In this document: one piece after another, positions 28,201-37,284 of the stretch
Numbering within the stretch: position 1 is the stretch's first letter
Layout of the letters: each line of letters opens with the position of its first letter
NCBI RefSeq assembly: GCF_007997005.1
Contig: NZ_VOSL01000142.1
Location: forward strand, 1-64,000
Source: Lujinxingia vulgaris
GTDB taxonomy: Bacteria; Myxococcota_A; Bradymonadia; Bradymonadales; Bradymonadaceae
Length of the DNA: 64,000 nucleotides
Reading direction: 5' to 3'
The notes under the pieces: generated by a model
The model's database searches: none
What the model was told of the DNA's origin: nothing
Seen by the model: only the letters and a program-made list of their open reading frames with translations
Made by a program: the position numbers and the translations under genes

Positions 28201-29054
28201 TGCACATCGACCGGTCCTGGGAGGAGACCCTCCCCGATCTCGACCCTGACACCGCCCAGGAGCAGCATCGCCAGGAGCAGATGCGCGCGAACATCGTCAA
28301 CTTCGCCGCGCTCTGGACGCTCAAAGATCCCCTGACCAACCAGGGCTACATCGTCCTTCGCGACGGCACCTACCTTCTGCGCGACCCGCAAAACCCCGCC
28401 TCGCTGCAGAACACCGGCTCCGACAGCTCCGCGGGCTTCAAGCCCCTGGGCGATCGCCTGGCACCCGCCATCAACGCCCTGCCCGCAGCCCTCGACGCCG
28501 AGCGCGTCAAGTACCTCCCCTACCTCCAGCTCCTCACCGCGGTGCGCGAGGGCATGGCACCGGCCGTCCTCCAGCAGATCGTCAAACTCCCCTTCCAGTG
28601 GCGCAAAAACCGCGACGAATTGCGCACCCAGTACGGCACCGCCCCCTCCGCGCTGCAACAACTCAAACTCAGCGACTTCACCGACGCCTTCAACCGCCTG
28701 CGCGAAGCCCTCGACGGCCTGCTCGAGCACCTGCGCAACATCGAGACCGAGCGCCTCACCCTGGGCGGCGACGCCAGCGCCAACGCCGCCGGTCTCACCC
28801 CCGCCCAGGCCGGCGAGAACCTGCGCCAGAGCGTGGAGATCCTGCGCGGCTTCCAGCAGGGCTGGCAATCGATGGAGCAACCCGAGCGCTCCACCTCGGT
28901 GCCCCCCTCCTTCCGCTCCCTTTTTCGCCCCCTGGGCGATGACGAGCTTCACAACACCCTTGAGTCGCTACGCATCGGCACCTCGGCCCCCGAACCCTCG
29001 CCGGAGCGAACGCCTGGCACCCAGACCTCTGCTGCCCTCGACGAACAGGAGTGA
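25290..29054 (+). CDS. Tubulin/FtsZ-superfamily protein (Tubulin_2-like), giant form
   Basis: The 1,254-residue protein begins with a nucleotide-binding strand and loop TLFVGLGGCGCQIVMRVA (about residues 22-39). It carries the tubulin signature GGTGSG within FSIAGGTGSGSFLPLAY (about 180), and in between AGAGQIRIESR, typical of the bacterial Tubulin_2-like group. It should bind GTP; polymerisation is unproven. The large C-terminal part is helical, with long charged stretches (about 600-800), and has no recognised domain. I start at the ATG at 25290 (AAGG upstream); a TTG at 25266 is possible. Two lone repeat cores fall inside the gene (near 28450, GDRLAP; and near 29010, ERTPGTQ). It heads a four-gene operon with two giant membrane proteins and a lipoprotein. 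Makarova and Koonin described FtsZ-like families tied to membrane remodelling, a possible parallel. Confidence 0.85.
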   Translation: MANRQNLVVDELLTRPSNVCPTLFVGLGGCGCQIVMRVARHLKSRPDYAERYKDLTKFALIDTNINDLELHREDADESFLISDFEKEAYANLASGKLFLEADEYFTQWVPKDYRFRAGDTAGAGQIRIESRLGSYYQMKHGDLVPRFRRLLESLKRHEHGHRRLDTSEIRIVLCFSIAGGTGSGSFLPLAYMLRDHARALGKPNMLGVCVLPAVFEDKTGANKDGTFANSYAALKEVEHLMKLGSPESSFFPSDGIEFHYDPSDTSKRAVREKPFEFLYLIDKPESFSVDRPVDAAADGLYLQLFSPLFAVQAGDYDNYTQHQRFLVPHDFEAKGIPGFSSFYGSYGSAVLLVPTDGLAEYCSRAAALNIMRQSFLGAIPADPLYNSLRSHPEPFYEVTERDDDEDARPVKMADFVKKEEGIRHLLRDRLFQKRVRLLARCEADAGEFGRFMAIFRHGHRLGEVPRENATWALDPERLTPDREQLADRGMNFSIGALTLEALCGPKAGAQPGLLAAARRALEAASEELEAEVSIERNTLARDLVGRALYWSEDLKRRGQRVLDQGYTQHGIAFPGLEELLELNFLASDTEDVSLAAKRFAVLAMRDELRTEMRQPPAPTPFELDGVDDDEKIKEKDAPDLIRRLIDQAIERATHELLTHFIEQRTALRDKLAESLRILRVLEQGFDDFERDQTRQLERLREQGDHSTNQFVLDAEAFQIENGRRMWDFFYADRVAPMPELAMSNPRIQQRLSGTVRDLSLRGSGSTTATLNQLFDALKGLAHNHLTRTLCGDPKIADPARRDGLTLAQALELEVVYRALYMSNLEEIQQRKDAAITEVVARYRAQPAERRLDLNEAIHQDYLRDKIRRVVNERADLLVSYDESRDQHGGVRPNHVFLAAIDESFHDTTVERALDGANLGGMRWVKQGWHNPRQIVFYRAVLNVPLYVFGRMSEMKDHYYRFKNLSKRSKILHIDRSWEETLPDLDPDTAQEQHRQEQMRANIVNFAALWTLKDPLTNQGYIVLRDGTYLLRDPQNPASLQNTGSDSSAGFKPLGDRLAPAINALPAALDAERVKYLPYLQLLTAVREGMAPAVLQQIVKLPFQWRKNRDELRTQYGTAPSALQQLKLSDFTDAFNRLREALDGLLEHLRNIETERLTLGGDASANAAGLTPAQAGENLRQSVEILRGFQQGWQSMEQPERSTSVPPSFRSLFRPLGDDELHNTLESLRIGTSAPEPSPERTPGTQTSAALDEQE

Positions 29055-29059
29055 TGCCC

Positions 29060-29230
29060 CCGATCGAACGCCTGGCACCCGATCATGGATTTCGATCGGG
29101 TGCCTGGCACCCGATCATGGTGAATTTCGATCGAACGCCTGGCACCCGATCATGGTGAATTTCGATCGAACGCCTGGCACCCGATCATGCCGTGAATTTC
29201 GATCGAACGCCTGGCACCCGATCGATGGCG
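29060..29230 (+). repeat. Repeat array between the first two tubulin-operon genes, with a perfect 23-bp palindrome
   Basis: Five copies have cores at 29069, 29101, 29136, 29171 and 29208. The copy at 29094-29116 is a perfect palindrome around T29105, with 11-bp arms (GATCGGGTGCC on the left). It fills the only sizeable gap (236 bp) in the operon. Confidence 0.92.
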
Positions 29231-29290
29231 CACCCGATCGAAACTCTGATCTCCTGATTTCCTATCTTTATCGCGCAGGAACTCCTCCCC

Positions 29291-32200
29291 ATGCCCGACC
29301 GCCCCGCCACACCCAACCTCTACCCCAACCCCACGCTCGTGGTCGGTGTCGGTCGCGTCGGCCTGGCCCTTCTCGAAGAGCTTGGCCAGGACTGGCGCTG
29401 GCTCTCACGCACCGCTGCCGACGACACCTCGGTCAAGAACCTGCGACTGCTCTCCATCCTCCCCAACACCGAGGTTGACGATCTGCGCTGGCGCCACCCC
29501 GAAACTCGTCACGCCAGAATCGCCCTGCTCGCCGGCAACGACGATCTTCCCACCCTTACCCTGCACTTTGCGATCATTCGATCCCTGGGGCTCATCCGTT
29601 TCCGCGACGGCTCCTACCAACTCGCCATCCCTCGAGATCGCGGCCCTATTGAGACAGGCCACAGCCACACAACCCGCCGCAAGCGCTTCTTCGAGTGGCT
29701 CCCGCTCGACTCCGACCCTCGCCGCGCCGTCGAACGCCTCCACCGACTGGCAAGCCGCGACCCCGAAGTCGACCTCTTCCTCACGCCCATTGTCGAACGC
29801 GTCCTCCACGGCCAGAGCCCGCGCCTGCTTCTCAACCTCATCGCCCGCGCCCGTGCTTACGCTCAGGGCCGTGACCCATCCCCCTGGGCCTGGCTCACAC
29901 CCCACATCAGCCATGATCGAACGCCTGGCACCCGATCCGAACATGATCGTACGCCTGGCACCCGATCCGGCACCCGATCCGAACATGATCGAGCGCCTGG
30001 CACCCGATCCGAACATGATCGAGCGCCTGGCACCCGATCCGAACATGATCGAGCGCCTGGCACCCGATCCGAACATGATCGTACGCCTGGCACCCGATCC
30101 GAACATGATCGAGCGCCTGGCACCCCTTCTGCCCTCCGCCTTACTCCGACCCCGGACTGGACGCACGAAGACGATCTCCACCCCGCCCTGCAAGCCCACC
30201 TCGCCACCCCGCCCGAATCCCCCGACGGCACCCCACATCCCATCACCATCCCCCCCAACTTCTGCCCGGTGCCCGGCGACCTGACCTCCCCCCTCGCCCC
30301 CACACGCCTGCTGAGCATCGACTGGGAAACCACCGGCTGGGTCGCAAGCGAGCTCGACACCCTGGAGACCATCGAGTTCCTCCCCCTCGACGTAAGCCCC
30401 TTTCGCCTGGGACTCTTCGATCACGACGCCTCCCCCGGATTCGACCACGACGCCACCGCCGACGCCTTAAAGGAGCTGGGCGAACTTCTCAACCGCGGCC
30501 TTCTGCGCATCTGGCTCGATCTTCAACAGGAGCGCCACGAAGACCCGCTACTCTCCCTCCAGGAGCGCCGACGCCTCAACGCCGAAGCCTCCGCCGAGCA
30601 ATGCCTGGAGCTTCTGGCCGAGCTCGTCGTCACCCCCCTGACCCGACACGCCGACGACTCCCCGCTGCCCCGCGTCTCCCACCGCCCCGACCGCTGGGTC
30701 GATGGCCCCACCCTGCCCCTCACACCCTCCTCCGCACTCCGACAGGCCATCGTCGACACCGAAGACGCTCGCTCCTCCCTGGAGAGACCGCTGCTGCAAC
30801 GCCTGCGCGCCCTGGGACTGAACTTCGGCCTCGATGAGCTCGGTGAGCGCCCCCTCCTGCGCACCCTCTCCCTCCGCCCCGACGATCTCAGCGGGGAGGC
30901 GCGACTGACCCCGTTGCGAAGCATCGTCAACCAGGAAGCACGCCACCTGTTGAGCTTCGACCACCTCGCAAGCTACCGCCAGCGCACCACCCGCCAGCCC
31001 CCGCGCCTGACCGTCTACCTGGTCGCCGACGCCAAAGAGCCCTTCACCCGCCGCGCCCTGCGCCCGGTCTTGCGAGCCATCCACCAGGAGCTCATCCGCG
31101 CCTACGGCCCGCTTCTCGACACCAGCCGACAGGGCTTCGATCGCACCCTGGCCATCGTCCCCATCATCTGGACGCCCCACCCCGCCGACGCCTTCGGCGG
31201 CGAACACCCCCGGGCCAACATCACCGAAGAAGCCGCCATCCTCAAATCGGTGCACGATCTGCGCCGCTGGGTCGAATCCGTCCCCCCGGCCCACCGCTGC
31301 ATCCCCCAGATCTTCATCAACAGCCGCGTCACCGCCAGCGCCGTGCTCGGCCTCGACGACGCCATCCGCCAGACCCACGACTTCATCTCTCTGCAGATCC
31401 GCAACGAACTCGGCAAAGACCCCTGGCTGCGCCACACCGCCCAGGGCTTCGACGATCACGACCTCTTCGCCACCTTCAGCTGCGTCCAGATCAACTTCCC
31501 CGCCGAGCGCGCCCGCGACTACCTCGCCAATCGCCTGGCGCGCGAGTCTCTGCGTCGCCTGCGCGCGCCATCCTCGGCAAACGCTGCCGCGGGCGCCGAC
31601 ACCGACGATCGCCTCGACCCGGTCCTCCCCCCGCCCCGCGCCCTGCTCGACCCGGCCCGCGAAAAACTCGCGCACCTGACCTCTCAGACCGCCTCGCGCC
31701 TCTGCGCCGACGTCGACGACCGCCTGCACGTCCATAAATCCACAACCTCCGAGGAGCTCTGCGCGCGTTTCGATGAGGCATTTGAAGATCACCTCTTTCA
31801 GCAGGTGCACAACGCCTGGCACGCCCTCACCCGTCAGCGCGGTGATATGGACCTGATGGTCAACGCCCTGCGCCAGAACGCCAACCTGCACCTGAGCGAC
31901 GCGCTCACCTTGAGCCGAAAAAACGCCGACCGCCTCATCGAGGAGCGCGCCTCCGACGGTGGACTCGCACGCGCCCTGGCCGGCTTTAACCTTCTTCACC
32001 AGAACTCCCGCAACCTCCTCGACGAGGCCGAGCGCCAGCGCGTCGGCGCCCAGGAGATCTGCCTCAAGCATAACCTCCCCGACCCCACGCCCATCGCCCT
32101 CGCCAGACAGGATCTGATCGAGGCCGCCAATAAAAAGCCCGACCTCAACCCGCTGCGCTTAGGGCTGATCACCTGGGCCATCATGGCCCCCGCCCTGGGC

Positions 32201-33664
32201 GCCCCCCTGGCCCACGCCACAGCCCGCGCGCTGAACCTTCACCAGCAGCCCAACCTCTTCGAACCCTTCCTCGGCCCGGGCGGCTGGCTGGTGGGCGGAC
32301 TGCTGATCGTGCTCCCCCTGGCCCTCATCCTGCGCGCCCACCTGCGTAAACACCTCAACACCGTCCACGACGCCATCGAGGCCTTGAGCAGCGCCCTGCG
32401 CGACGTCGTCGCCGGCGCCTCCTCCAACCCGCTTCACGGCTCCCCATCGATCCACTCCTTCTTCGCGGCTCGCCTGGATTTAAGCCACGCGTTGAGCACC
32501 CGCAACGTCGCCGATCACCTCCACGAGCGCGTCGACTCCGACCGCAACCTGGCCTTCCGCCTCATCCAGAGCGTCGAACTTCAGGAGCGCCGCCTCCAAC
32601 AGCACGCCGAATCCCTCGGCGCCCGCCCCGCCCCCCCCGACCTCGCCATGGCCTCGGAGCGCCTGAGTGACGACGCCCAAAAGATCTTCGCGCTCAACCC
32701 GGCACAGGCTGGCGCCGCCCGTCAACACACGCTGCTGGCACCCGAGCACCTCCTGGAGCACTACCACCGCCACTTCCCGGCCCTGGCCGACGTCGACGCC
32801 TGCCTCCCCGCCTTCCTCGCCACCGCCGGCGGCTTTCACCGCTGGCGCGAGCAGGCCTGCCTCGCCAGCACCGAGCACATCTTGAGCTTTGGCCGCGACT
32901 ACTTCGGCGAACTGCTCACCACCCCCGTCGGTGCCCAGCCGGCCTTCGAGCTCTCAGTGGGTCTCAACCTGGCGCGCTTTGTCTCACACCACTACGCCTC
33001 GCTTGGCTTCGGCGCACGATTTGTCGGCTACGAAGGGTTCGACACCTCCGGCCAGCGCAAACTCGCCGACGCCTCTCTGCTCATCCACCCGCAGCTTCGT
33101 CCCGCCCTCGACCGCGCCCGCATCTCCCCCGACGCCCCTCCCACCACCGAGACCCTCGACATCATCGAGGCCCCGATCCTTCCCAACACCGCCTTTCTGC
33201 TCTCGCTGGTCCAGGGCATCAACGCCCGCAGCATCAAAAACCTGCGCCGCCAGGAGTCCTTCTTCGATCGCCTTGAGCTCCCCGACCCCGCCACCCCCTG
33301 GCAGCGCCCCCCCCTGACCATCGCCGCCCGGCATCGCGCAGTTGCCCCCGTCACATCGCCTGGCACCCGATCGTCGGATGCCGCTTCTTCGGATCGAACG
33401 CCTGGCACCCGATCATCCGACGCCGCTTCTTCGGATCGAACGCCTGGCACCCGATCATTCGACGCCGCTTCTTCGGATCGAACGCCTGGCACCCGATCAT
33501 CCGACGCCGCTTCTTCGGATCGAACGCCTGGCACCCGATCATTCGACGCCGCTTCTTCGGATCGAACGCCTGGCACCCGATCGTCTTCGGACGCCTCATC
33601 GTCTGCGCGGACGCCTGGCACCCGATCCTCCAGCACCACGTCCGACGAGGAGAACAACTCATGA
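29291..33664 (+). CDS. Giant two-helix membrane protein with a tubulin/Rossmann-like start
   Basis: The 1,457-residue protein opens with NPTLVVGVGRVGLALLEEL (about 12-30), which resembles the glycine-rich start of the upstream tubulin-like protein and of Rossmann folds. No GGTGSG signature follows. A later block (LTVYLVADAKEPFTRRALRPV and following, about 575-720) looks like an alpha/beta domain. Two transmembrane helices lie at about 957-980 and 993-1016, with helical regions on both sides. The dispersed repeat is inserted twice: seven copies at about residues 208-278 (DRTPGTRSEH units, 30-bp period) and seven near the C-terminus (about 1355-1448; 14-residue units, 42-bp period). ATG 29291 follows AGGA, and the stop overlaps the next start by ATGA. 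The role is unknown; it is probably a membrane partner of the tubulin-like protein. Confidence 0.8.
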   Translation: MPDRPATPNLYPNPTLVVGVGRVGLALLEELGQDWRWLSRTAADDTSVKNLRLLSILPNTEVDDLRWRHPETRHARIALLAGNDDLPTLTLHFAIIRSLGLIRFRDGSYQLAIPRDRGPIETGHSHTTRRKRFFEWLPLDSDPRRAVERLHRLASRDPEVDLFLTPIVERVLHGQSPRLLLNLIARARAYAQGRDPSPWAWLTPHISHDRTPGTRSEHDRTPGTRSGTRSEHDRAPGTRSEHDRAPGTRSEHDRAPGTRSEHDRTPGTRSEHDRAPGTPSALRLTPTPDWTHEDDLHPALQAHLATPPESPDGTPHPITIPPNFCPVPGDLTSPLAPTRLLSIDWETTGWVASELDTLETIEFLPLDVSPFRLGLFDHDASPGFDHDATADALKELGELLNRGLLRIWLDLQQERHEDPLLSLQERRRLNAEASAEQCLELLAELVVTPLTRHADDSPLPRVSHRPDRWVDGPTLPLTPSSALRQAIVDTEDARSSLERPLLQRLRALGLNFGLDELGERPLLRTLSLRPDDLSGEARLTPLRSIVNQEARHLLSFDHLASYRQRTTRQPPRLTVYLVADAKEPFTRRALRPVLRAIHQELIRAYGPLLDTSRQGFDRTLAIVPIIWTPHPADAFGGEHPRANITEEAAILKSVHDLRRWVESVPPAHRCIPQIFINSRVTASAVLGLDDAIRQTHDFISLQIRNELGKDPWLRHTAQGFDDHDLFATFSCVQINFPAERARDYLANRLARESLRRLRAPSSANAAAGADTDDRLDPVLPPPRALLDPAREKLAHLTSQTASRLCADVDDRLHVHKSTTSEELCARFDEAFEDHLFQQVHNAWHALTRQRGDMDLMVNALRQNANLHLSDALTLSRKNADRLIEERASDGGLARALAGFNLLHQNSRNLLDEAERQRVGAQEICLKHNLPDPTPIALARQDLIEAANKKPDLNPLRLGLITWAIMAPALGAPLAHATARALNLHQQPNLFEPFLGPGGWLVGGLLIVLPLALILRAHLRKHLNTVHDAIEALSSALRDVVAGASSNPLHGSPSIHSFFAARLDLSHALSTRNVADHLHERVDSDRNLAFRLIQSVELQERRLQQHAESLGARPAPPDLAMASERLSDDAQKIFALNPAQAGAARQHTLLAPEHLLEHYHRHFPALADVDACLPAFLATAGGFHRWREQACLASTEHILSFGRDYFGELLTTPVGAQPAFELSVGLNLARFVSHHYASLGFGARFVGYEGFDTSGQRKLADASLLIHPQLRPALDRARISPDAPPTTETLDIIEAPILPNTAFLLSLVQGINARSIKNLRRQESFFDRLELPDPATPWQRPPLTIAARHRAVAPVTSPGTRSSDAASSDRTPGTRSSDAASSDRTPGTRSFDAASSDRTPGTRSSDAASSDRTPGTRSFDAASSDRTPGTRSSSDASSSARTPGTRSSSTTSDEENNS
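29914..30126 (+). repeat. Repeat array inside the second tubulin-operon gene, 7 copies, 30-bp period
   Basis: Cores lie at 29922, 29952, 29994, 30024, 30054, 30084 and 30114 (spacings 30, 42, 30, 30, 30, 30). The array encodes ten-residue DRTPGTRSEH or DRAPGTRSEH units. Confidence 0.94.
33352..33636 (+). repeat. Repeat array at the 3' end of the second tubulin-operon gene, 7 copies, 42-bp period
   Basis: Cores lie at 33357, 33399, 33441, 33483, 33525, 33567 and 33612 (42 bases, last step 45). The array encodes 14-residue units containing DRTPGTRS and ends 8 codons before the stop. Confidence 0.94.
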
Positions 33665-36600
33665 CCATCATCGCTCTCCTCACCGACATCCGCGCCCTGC
33701 TCTCGTTGCTCAACGAGCTGGCCTGGCGCGCGCTGGCCTTCACCCTGGACGCCCTCTCTTCATCCTCTCCCCTCCAGGTCGCCTTCGTTCTCGTCGCTCT
33801 CGTGGTGACGCTCCTCGCCACCGCACGCTCCATGCAGTCGGAGCTCAACCGCACCCTCGACCGCGCCCCCGAGACCCGCATCAACCCCCTTATCCTGGAG
33901 CTTCGCCACACCCTGCCCGGCATCGCCCTGCGCGTCGTGATCTGGATCGTTACCCTGCCCGCACGCCTGCTCCGCGCCCTCCTCAACATCTTCCGCTCCA
34001 ACGCCGCCACACAGAGCGCCCCTCCCCCCGAACCCCCGCCTATCCTCGTCCCCACCTTAGGACCGAGTTACCTCTGGGCGATGCTCATCACCGCCGCGAT
34101 CTTCCTGCTCTCCCTGGCCCTCACCCCCCTTCTGCGCTGGCAGCTCGACGTGCCCGCCCACTTCCCCCTCTGGTCCTACCTGGCCATCGGACACCGCCCC
34201 GAACTCGCCCCTTTTCTGCCGCTGGATACCTACCCCTGGCTCGCCACCCTGATCACCACCTCCTTCTGGCTTATGCTCTGGTGGAGCTTGGCCCGCATCG
34301 TCCGCCTGACCCACTGGGACGACATCGGCCTCAACCTCATCGACCGTGTTCGAGCGCCTGGCACCCTTACATCGTGGCGTACCTACTTCGCCGCTTCCTC
34401 CCTGCATGACCTCGACGCCTCCTTCACCACCTGGGCGCGCTGGCTCCCTCTGGCCGCCGCCCCCCTTCTCGTCATCTCCTTTAGCGCCCTGGGCGCAGAA
34501 CCCTACAGGGTCAACGCCTCCTCTTTTGCCCTGGCACTTGTCGCGCTTAGCGCCTGGAGCCTGCACCTCACCCTTAAAGGCCTCTACCGACCCGACACAC
34601 GCCTCGAAGATACAAAGCCCGGCGCCCCCGAACGCTCCCCCCAGACAGACTGGCTCGATGTCCTCGACCACCTGCAATCCACCCGCAACCTGAGCCAACC
34701 TCCCCTGGCCCGGCCGGCCCGCCCCCTGCCCGGCCTCGACTTGCGCTCGCTCGCTGAAGACGCCGACGCGCTCATCTCCCCGCTGCTCACCGAACTTCTT
34801 CCGGCGCCGGCCCGCCTCACCGCCATGCAACACGACGTCCTCACCCACCTCTCCCACAGCTCCTTTGTGCACCTCGATCCCCCGGCCGACACCCGAACCT
34901 TAGGCCTGGGACAACGCGCCACCCCGACCAGCTCCCGACTGCGACACCGCAACCAACTGGTCATCGCCCCCGAAGGCGCCGGCAAGTCCACCCTCGGCAT
35001 GCTCGCCGCCCTCAACAACGCCCTGACCCACACCCGCAGCACCCTCTTTATCGTACGCGACGACGCACGCGCCGGTCACACCGCCGAGCACCTGCGCAAC
35101 CTGCTCACCCCCTCCACCCTGCGCTGGAACCTGCGCACTCGACGCATCGACAGCCACCTCGTCGAAGATCTGGCCACCGGCATCATCCCTGACGTGCTCG
35201 TCTGCGATCTCCACGAACTCACCACCGCCATCCTGGCCGACATTGAGACCTTCCGCCCCCTGCTCACCAACCTGGGACTTATCGTCGTCGACGATCTTCA
35301 CACCTTCTGCGGCCCGGTCGAAGTCCACACGCAGCTCGCCATGCGCCGCCTCGACCTGCGCCTTCGCGCGCTTCGTCGCTCCGACGATGCCGACGAACGC
35401 CTGGCACCGATCTTTTTGATGCTCGCCACCGAGACCATGGACAACCTCCCCACCTTCGCCCGCGCCCTCTGCGGCGTCGACGCGGCCCCCCGGATCTTCA
35501 CGCTTCCCCCCCAGAATCAAGACGTCGCAACGCCTGGCACCCCGTCATCACCGTCTGCCCCAACGCCTGGCACCGCGGCGGCACACGCCTCCGAGGACTC
35601 CCCCGACACCACATCTGCTCCCGACCAGCACCTCATCTACGACCTCGACGCCTTCACCTCCACCGAGGGGACTCCCCTCTCGGCCTTCGACATCATCGCG
35701 GCCTGCGAAGCCTGCGCCGTCCCCTGGCACTGGCGCACCGCCGGCGACGACCGCACCCACTTAGGCCGCGCCACCCTTCCGCTGCGCGAAGAGCCCCTCC
35801 ACCACGTCGACGATCCCCTCCGCGCCCGCGTCGTCTTCATCGAAGGTCACGCCACCAGCGTGACGCGCCAGCTCAACGCCTTACAGCGCGCCGGCGCCCT
35901 GCTCCCACCGCAACCGCTCCCCGAGTCCGAAGCCCCCGGCAAGGTCGCACCGACCAACCCCGTCGCCCTGATCACCATCATCGATCCGATCGAACGCCTG
36001 GCACTCGATCATCTCCCCGCGTCCGAACGCCTGGCACCCGATCTCGATCACCTCGATCGCCCCACACCACGCGTCGATCCCCACATCCTCACCACCCTGC
36101 CTCGCCCCTTTTTACGCCCCCCCGCCGGCGAACTCACCCGACGCCACCTCGCCAGCGAACTCACCCAGCACACCACCGAAGTCGCCCCTCTGCTCGAAGT
36201 CTTCGGCAACGACATCGCCCCCCTCCTTCGAACCCTGGCGCGTCGCGGCGAACTTCTGCTCGATCCCCGCACCGCCATCTCCCAGACCACCCGGACCTAC
36301 GAGCAACGTCTCTACGTACGCGCCCTGGAATCCTCAATCACCCCGGAACACGCCTCCACCGACGCCTCGCTCCCCACCCCGGTCACCCAGGTCGAAGTCG
36401 CCTCCCCGCACCACGTCTGCCTGCGCGAGCGGACCACGCTCATCGAGCTCGGACGCGTCGACGCTCACAGCGCGCGCTTCCTCTACTACCCGGGCCGCAT
36501 CTTCGAATCGGTGCACGGCCGCCACGTCGTCGTAGCGTACGCCGACGACAGCGCGGCTCAGGGCGCCTTTAACGTCGGCGACATCATCGTCGAACCTTAC

Positions 36601-37284
36601 CTCGGGGACGACCGCACCGCGCCTGTTCGACGCATCCACGTCGACCTCATCGCCGAGCCCGACCGAGGCTTTACCCCCGAGCGACATTTTCTGGGCGAGC
36701 AGCCCCTGGGCCTGGCGCACTTCCCGGTACAATGTCGCCTCCACCATCGGGCGACCCGACGCCTGGCACCCGAATCTGCCAGCATCCGCGAGCGCATCTA
36801 CCCGCGCCCCGACGACGAGCCGCCCCCCAGAATGCGCACCCGCGCCTTAGGAATCTTCCCCAACCTGGAGGCTGACGCCTGCCTGAGCCTGGCCTCCGCG
36901 CGTCTGCTTGCCGCAGCCCTGCGCGTGATCATCCCGCTGGTCTATCGCGGCGCCGATAACGCCATCACCACAGCGCTCAGCGTCGCCACCGATATCCCCG
37001 AATCGGACCTCCCCCAGGACCACCTCCTCACCACCACCGACGCGATCTTCTTCATCGACCTTCACAGCGACGGTAACGGTGCCAGCCGTTCGATCGAACG
37101 CGATGGCGTCTCCCTCCTGCTGCGCCTGGCCTGGAGCCTCCTGGCCAACCTCCCCTCCCCCCACGCGCTGCTCAACGCACACGACGACTGGGACGCCCCC
37201 CTCTCCGATGAAGAAGCATCCAGCGCCCTTCAAGGCGCGCTGATCTGGCTTCAAAACCATATCCACAACGGCGATCGCGTATGA
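33661..37284 (+). CDS. Membrane-anchored MrfA/YprA-like SF2 helicase (DEAD-like plus DUF1998-like)
   Basis: The 1,207-residue protein has about five hydrophobic helices in its first 305 residues (near 38-53, 139-160, 195-217, 265-277, 286-302). An SF2 helicase-like region follows: Walker A APEGAGKST (about 437), DVLVCDLHEL, and motif II VVDDLHTF (about 544) leading into RRLDLRLRAL and LATETMDN, the order and spacing of the MrfA/YprA family (VVDELHTY, RRL, ATSAT). A degenerate motif VI (VTRQLNALQRAG) comes later. The segment FLYYPGRIFESVHGRHVVVAY resembles the pre-DUF1998 part of MrfA, and FFIDLHSDGNGAS resembles the DUF1998 core without its usual cysteines. Relatives unwind DNA in repair or in the DISARM and Druantia defence systems; a membrane anchor is unusual. 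ATG 33661 has a GAGGAG site. Lone repeat cores occur at several points. Confidence 0.7.
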   Translation: MTIIALLTDIRALLSLLNELAWRALAFTLDALSSSSPLQVAFVLVALVVTLLATARSMQSELNRTLDRAPETRINPLILELRHTLPGIALRVVIWIVTLPARLLRALLNIFRSNAATQSAPPPEPPPILVPTLGPSYLWAMLITAAIFLLSLALTPLLRWQLDVPAHFPLWSYLAIGHRPELAPFLPLDTYPWLATLITTSFWLMLWWSLARIVRLTHWDDIGLNLIDRVRAPGTLTSWRTYFAASSLHDLDASFTTWARWLPLAAAPLLVISFSALGAEPYRVNASSFALALVALSAWSLHLTLKGLYRPDTRLEDTKPGAPERSPQTDWLDVLDHLQSTRNLSQPPLARPARPLPGLDLRSLAEDADALISPLLTELLPAPARLTAMQHDVLTHLSHSSFVHLDPPADTRTLGLGQRATPTSSRLRHRNQLVIAPEGAGKSTLGMLAALNNALTHTRSTLFIVRDDARAGHTAEHLRNLLTPSTLRWNLRTRRIDSHLVEDLATGIIPDVLVCDLHELTTAILADIETFRPLLTNLGLIVVDDLHTFCGPVEVHTQLAMRRLDLRLRALRRSDDADERLAPIFLMLATETMDNLPTFARALCGVDAAPRIFTLPPQNQDVATPGTPSSPSAPTPGTAAAHASEDSPDTTSAPDQHLIYDLDAFTSTEGTPLSAFDIIAACEACAVPWHWRTAGDDRTHLGRATLPLREEPLHHVDDPLRARVVFIEGHATSVTRQLNALQRAGALLPPQPLPESEAPGKVAPTNPVALITIIDPIERLALDHLPASERLAPDLDHLDRPTPRVDPHILTTLPRPFLRPPAGELTRRHLASELTQHTTEVAPLLEVFGNDIAPLLRTLARRGELLLDPRTAISQTTRTYEQRLYVRALESSITPEHASTDASLPTPVTQVEVASPHHVCLRERTTLIELGRVDAHSARFLYYPGRIFESVHGRHVVVAYADDSAAQGAFNVGDIIVEPYLGDDRTAPVRRIHVDLIAEPDRGFTPERHFLGEQPLGLAHFPVQCRLHHRATRRLAPESASIRERIYPRPDDEPPPRMRTRALGIFPNLEADACLSLASARLLAAALRVIIPLVYRGADNAITTALSVATDIPESDLPQDHLLTTTDAIFFIDLHSDGNGASRSIERDGVSLLLRLAWSLLANLPSPHALLNAHDDWDAPLSDEEASSALQGALIWLQNHIHNGDRV

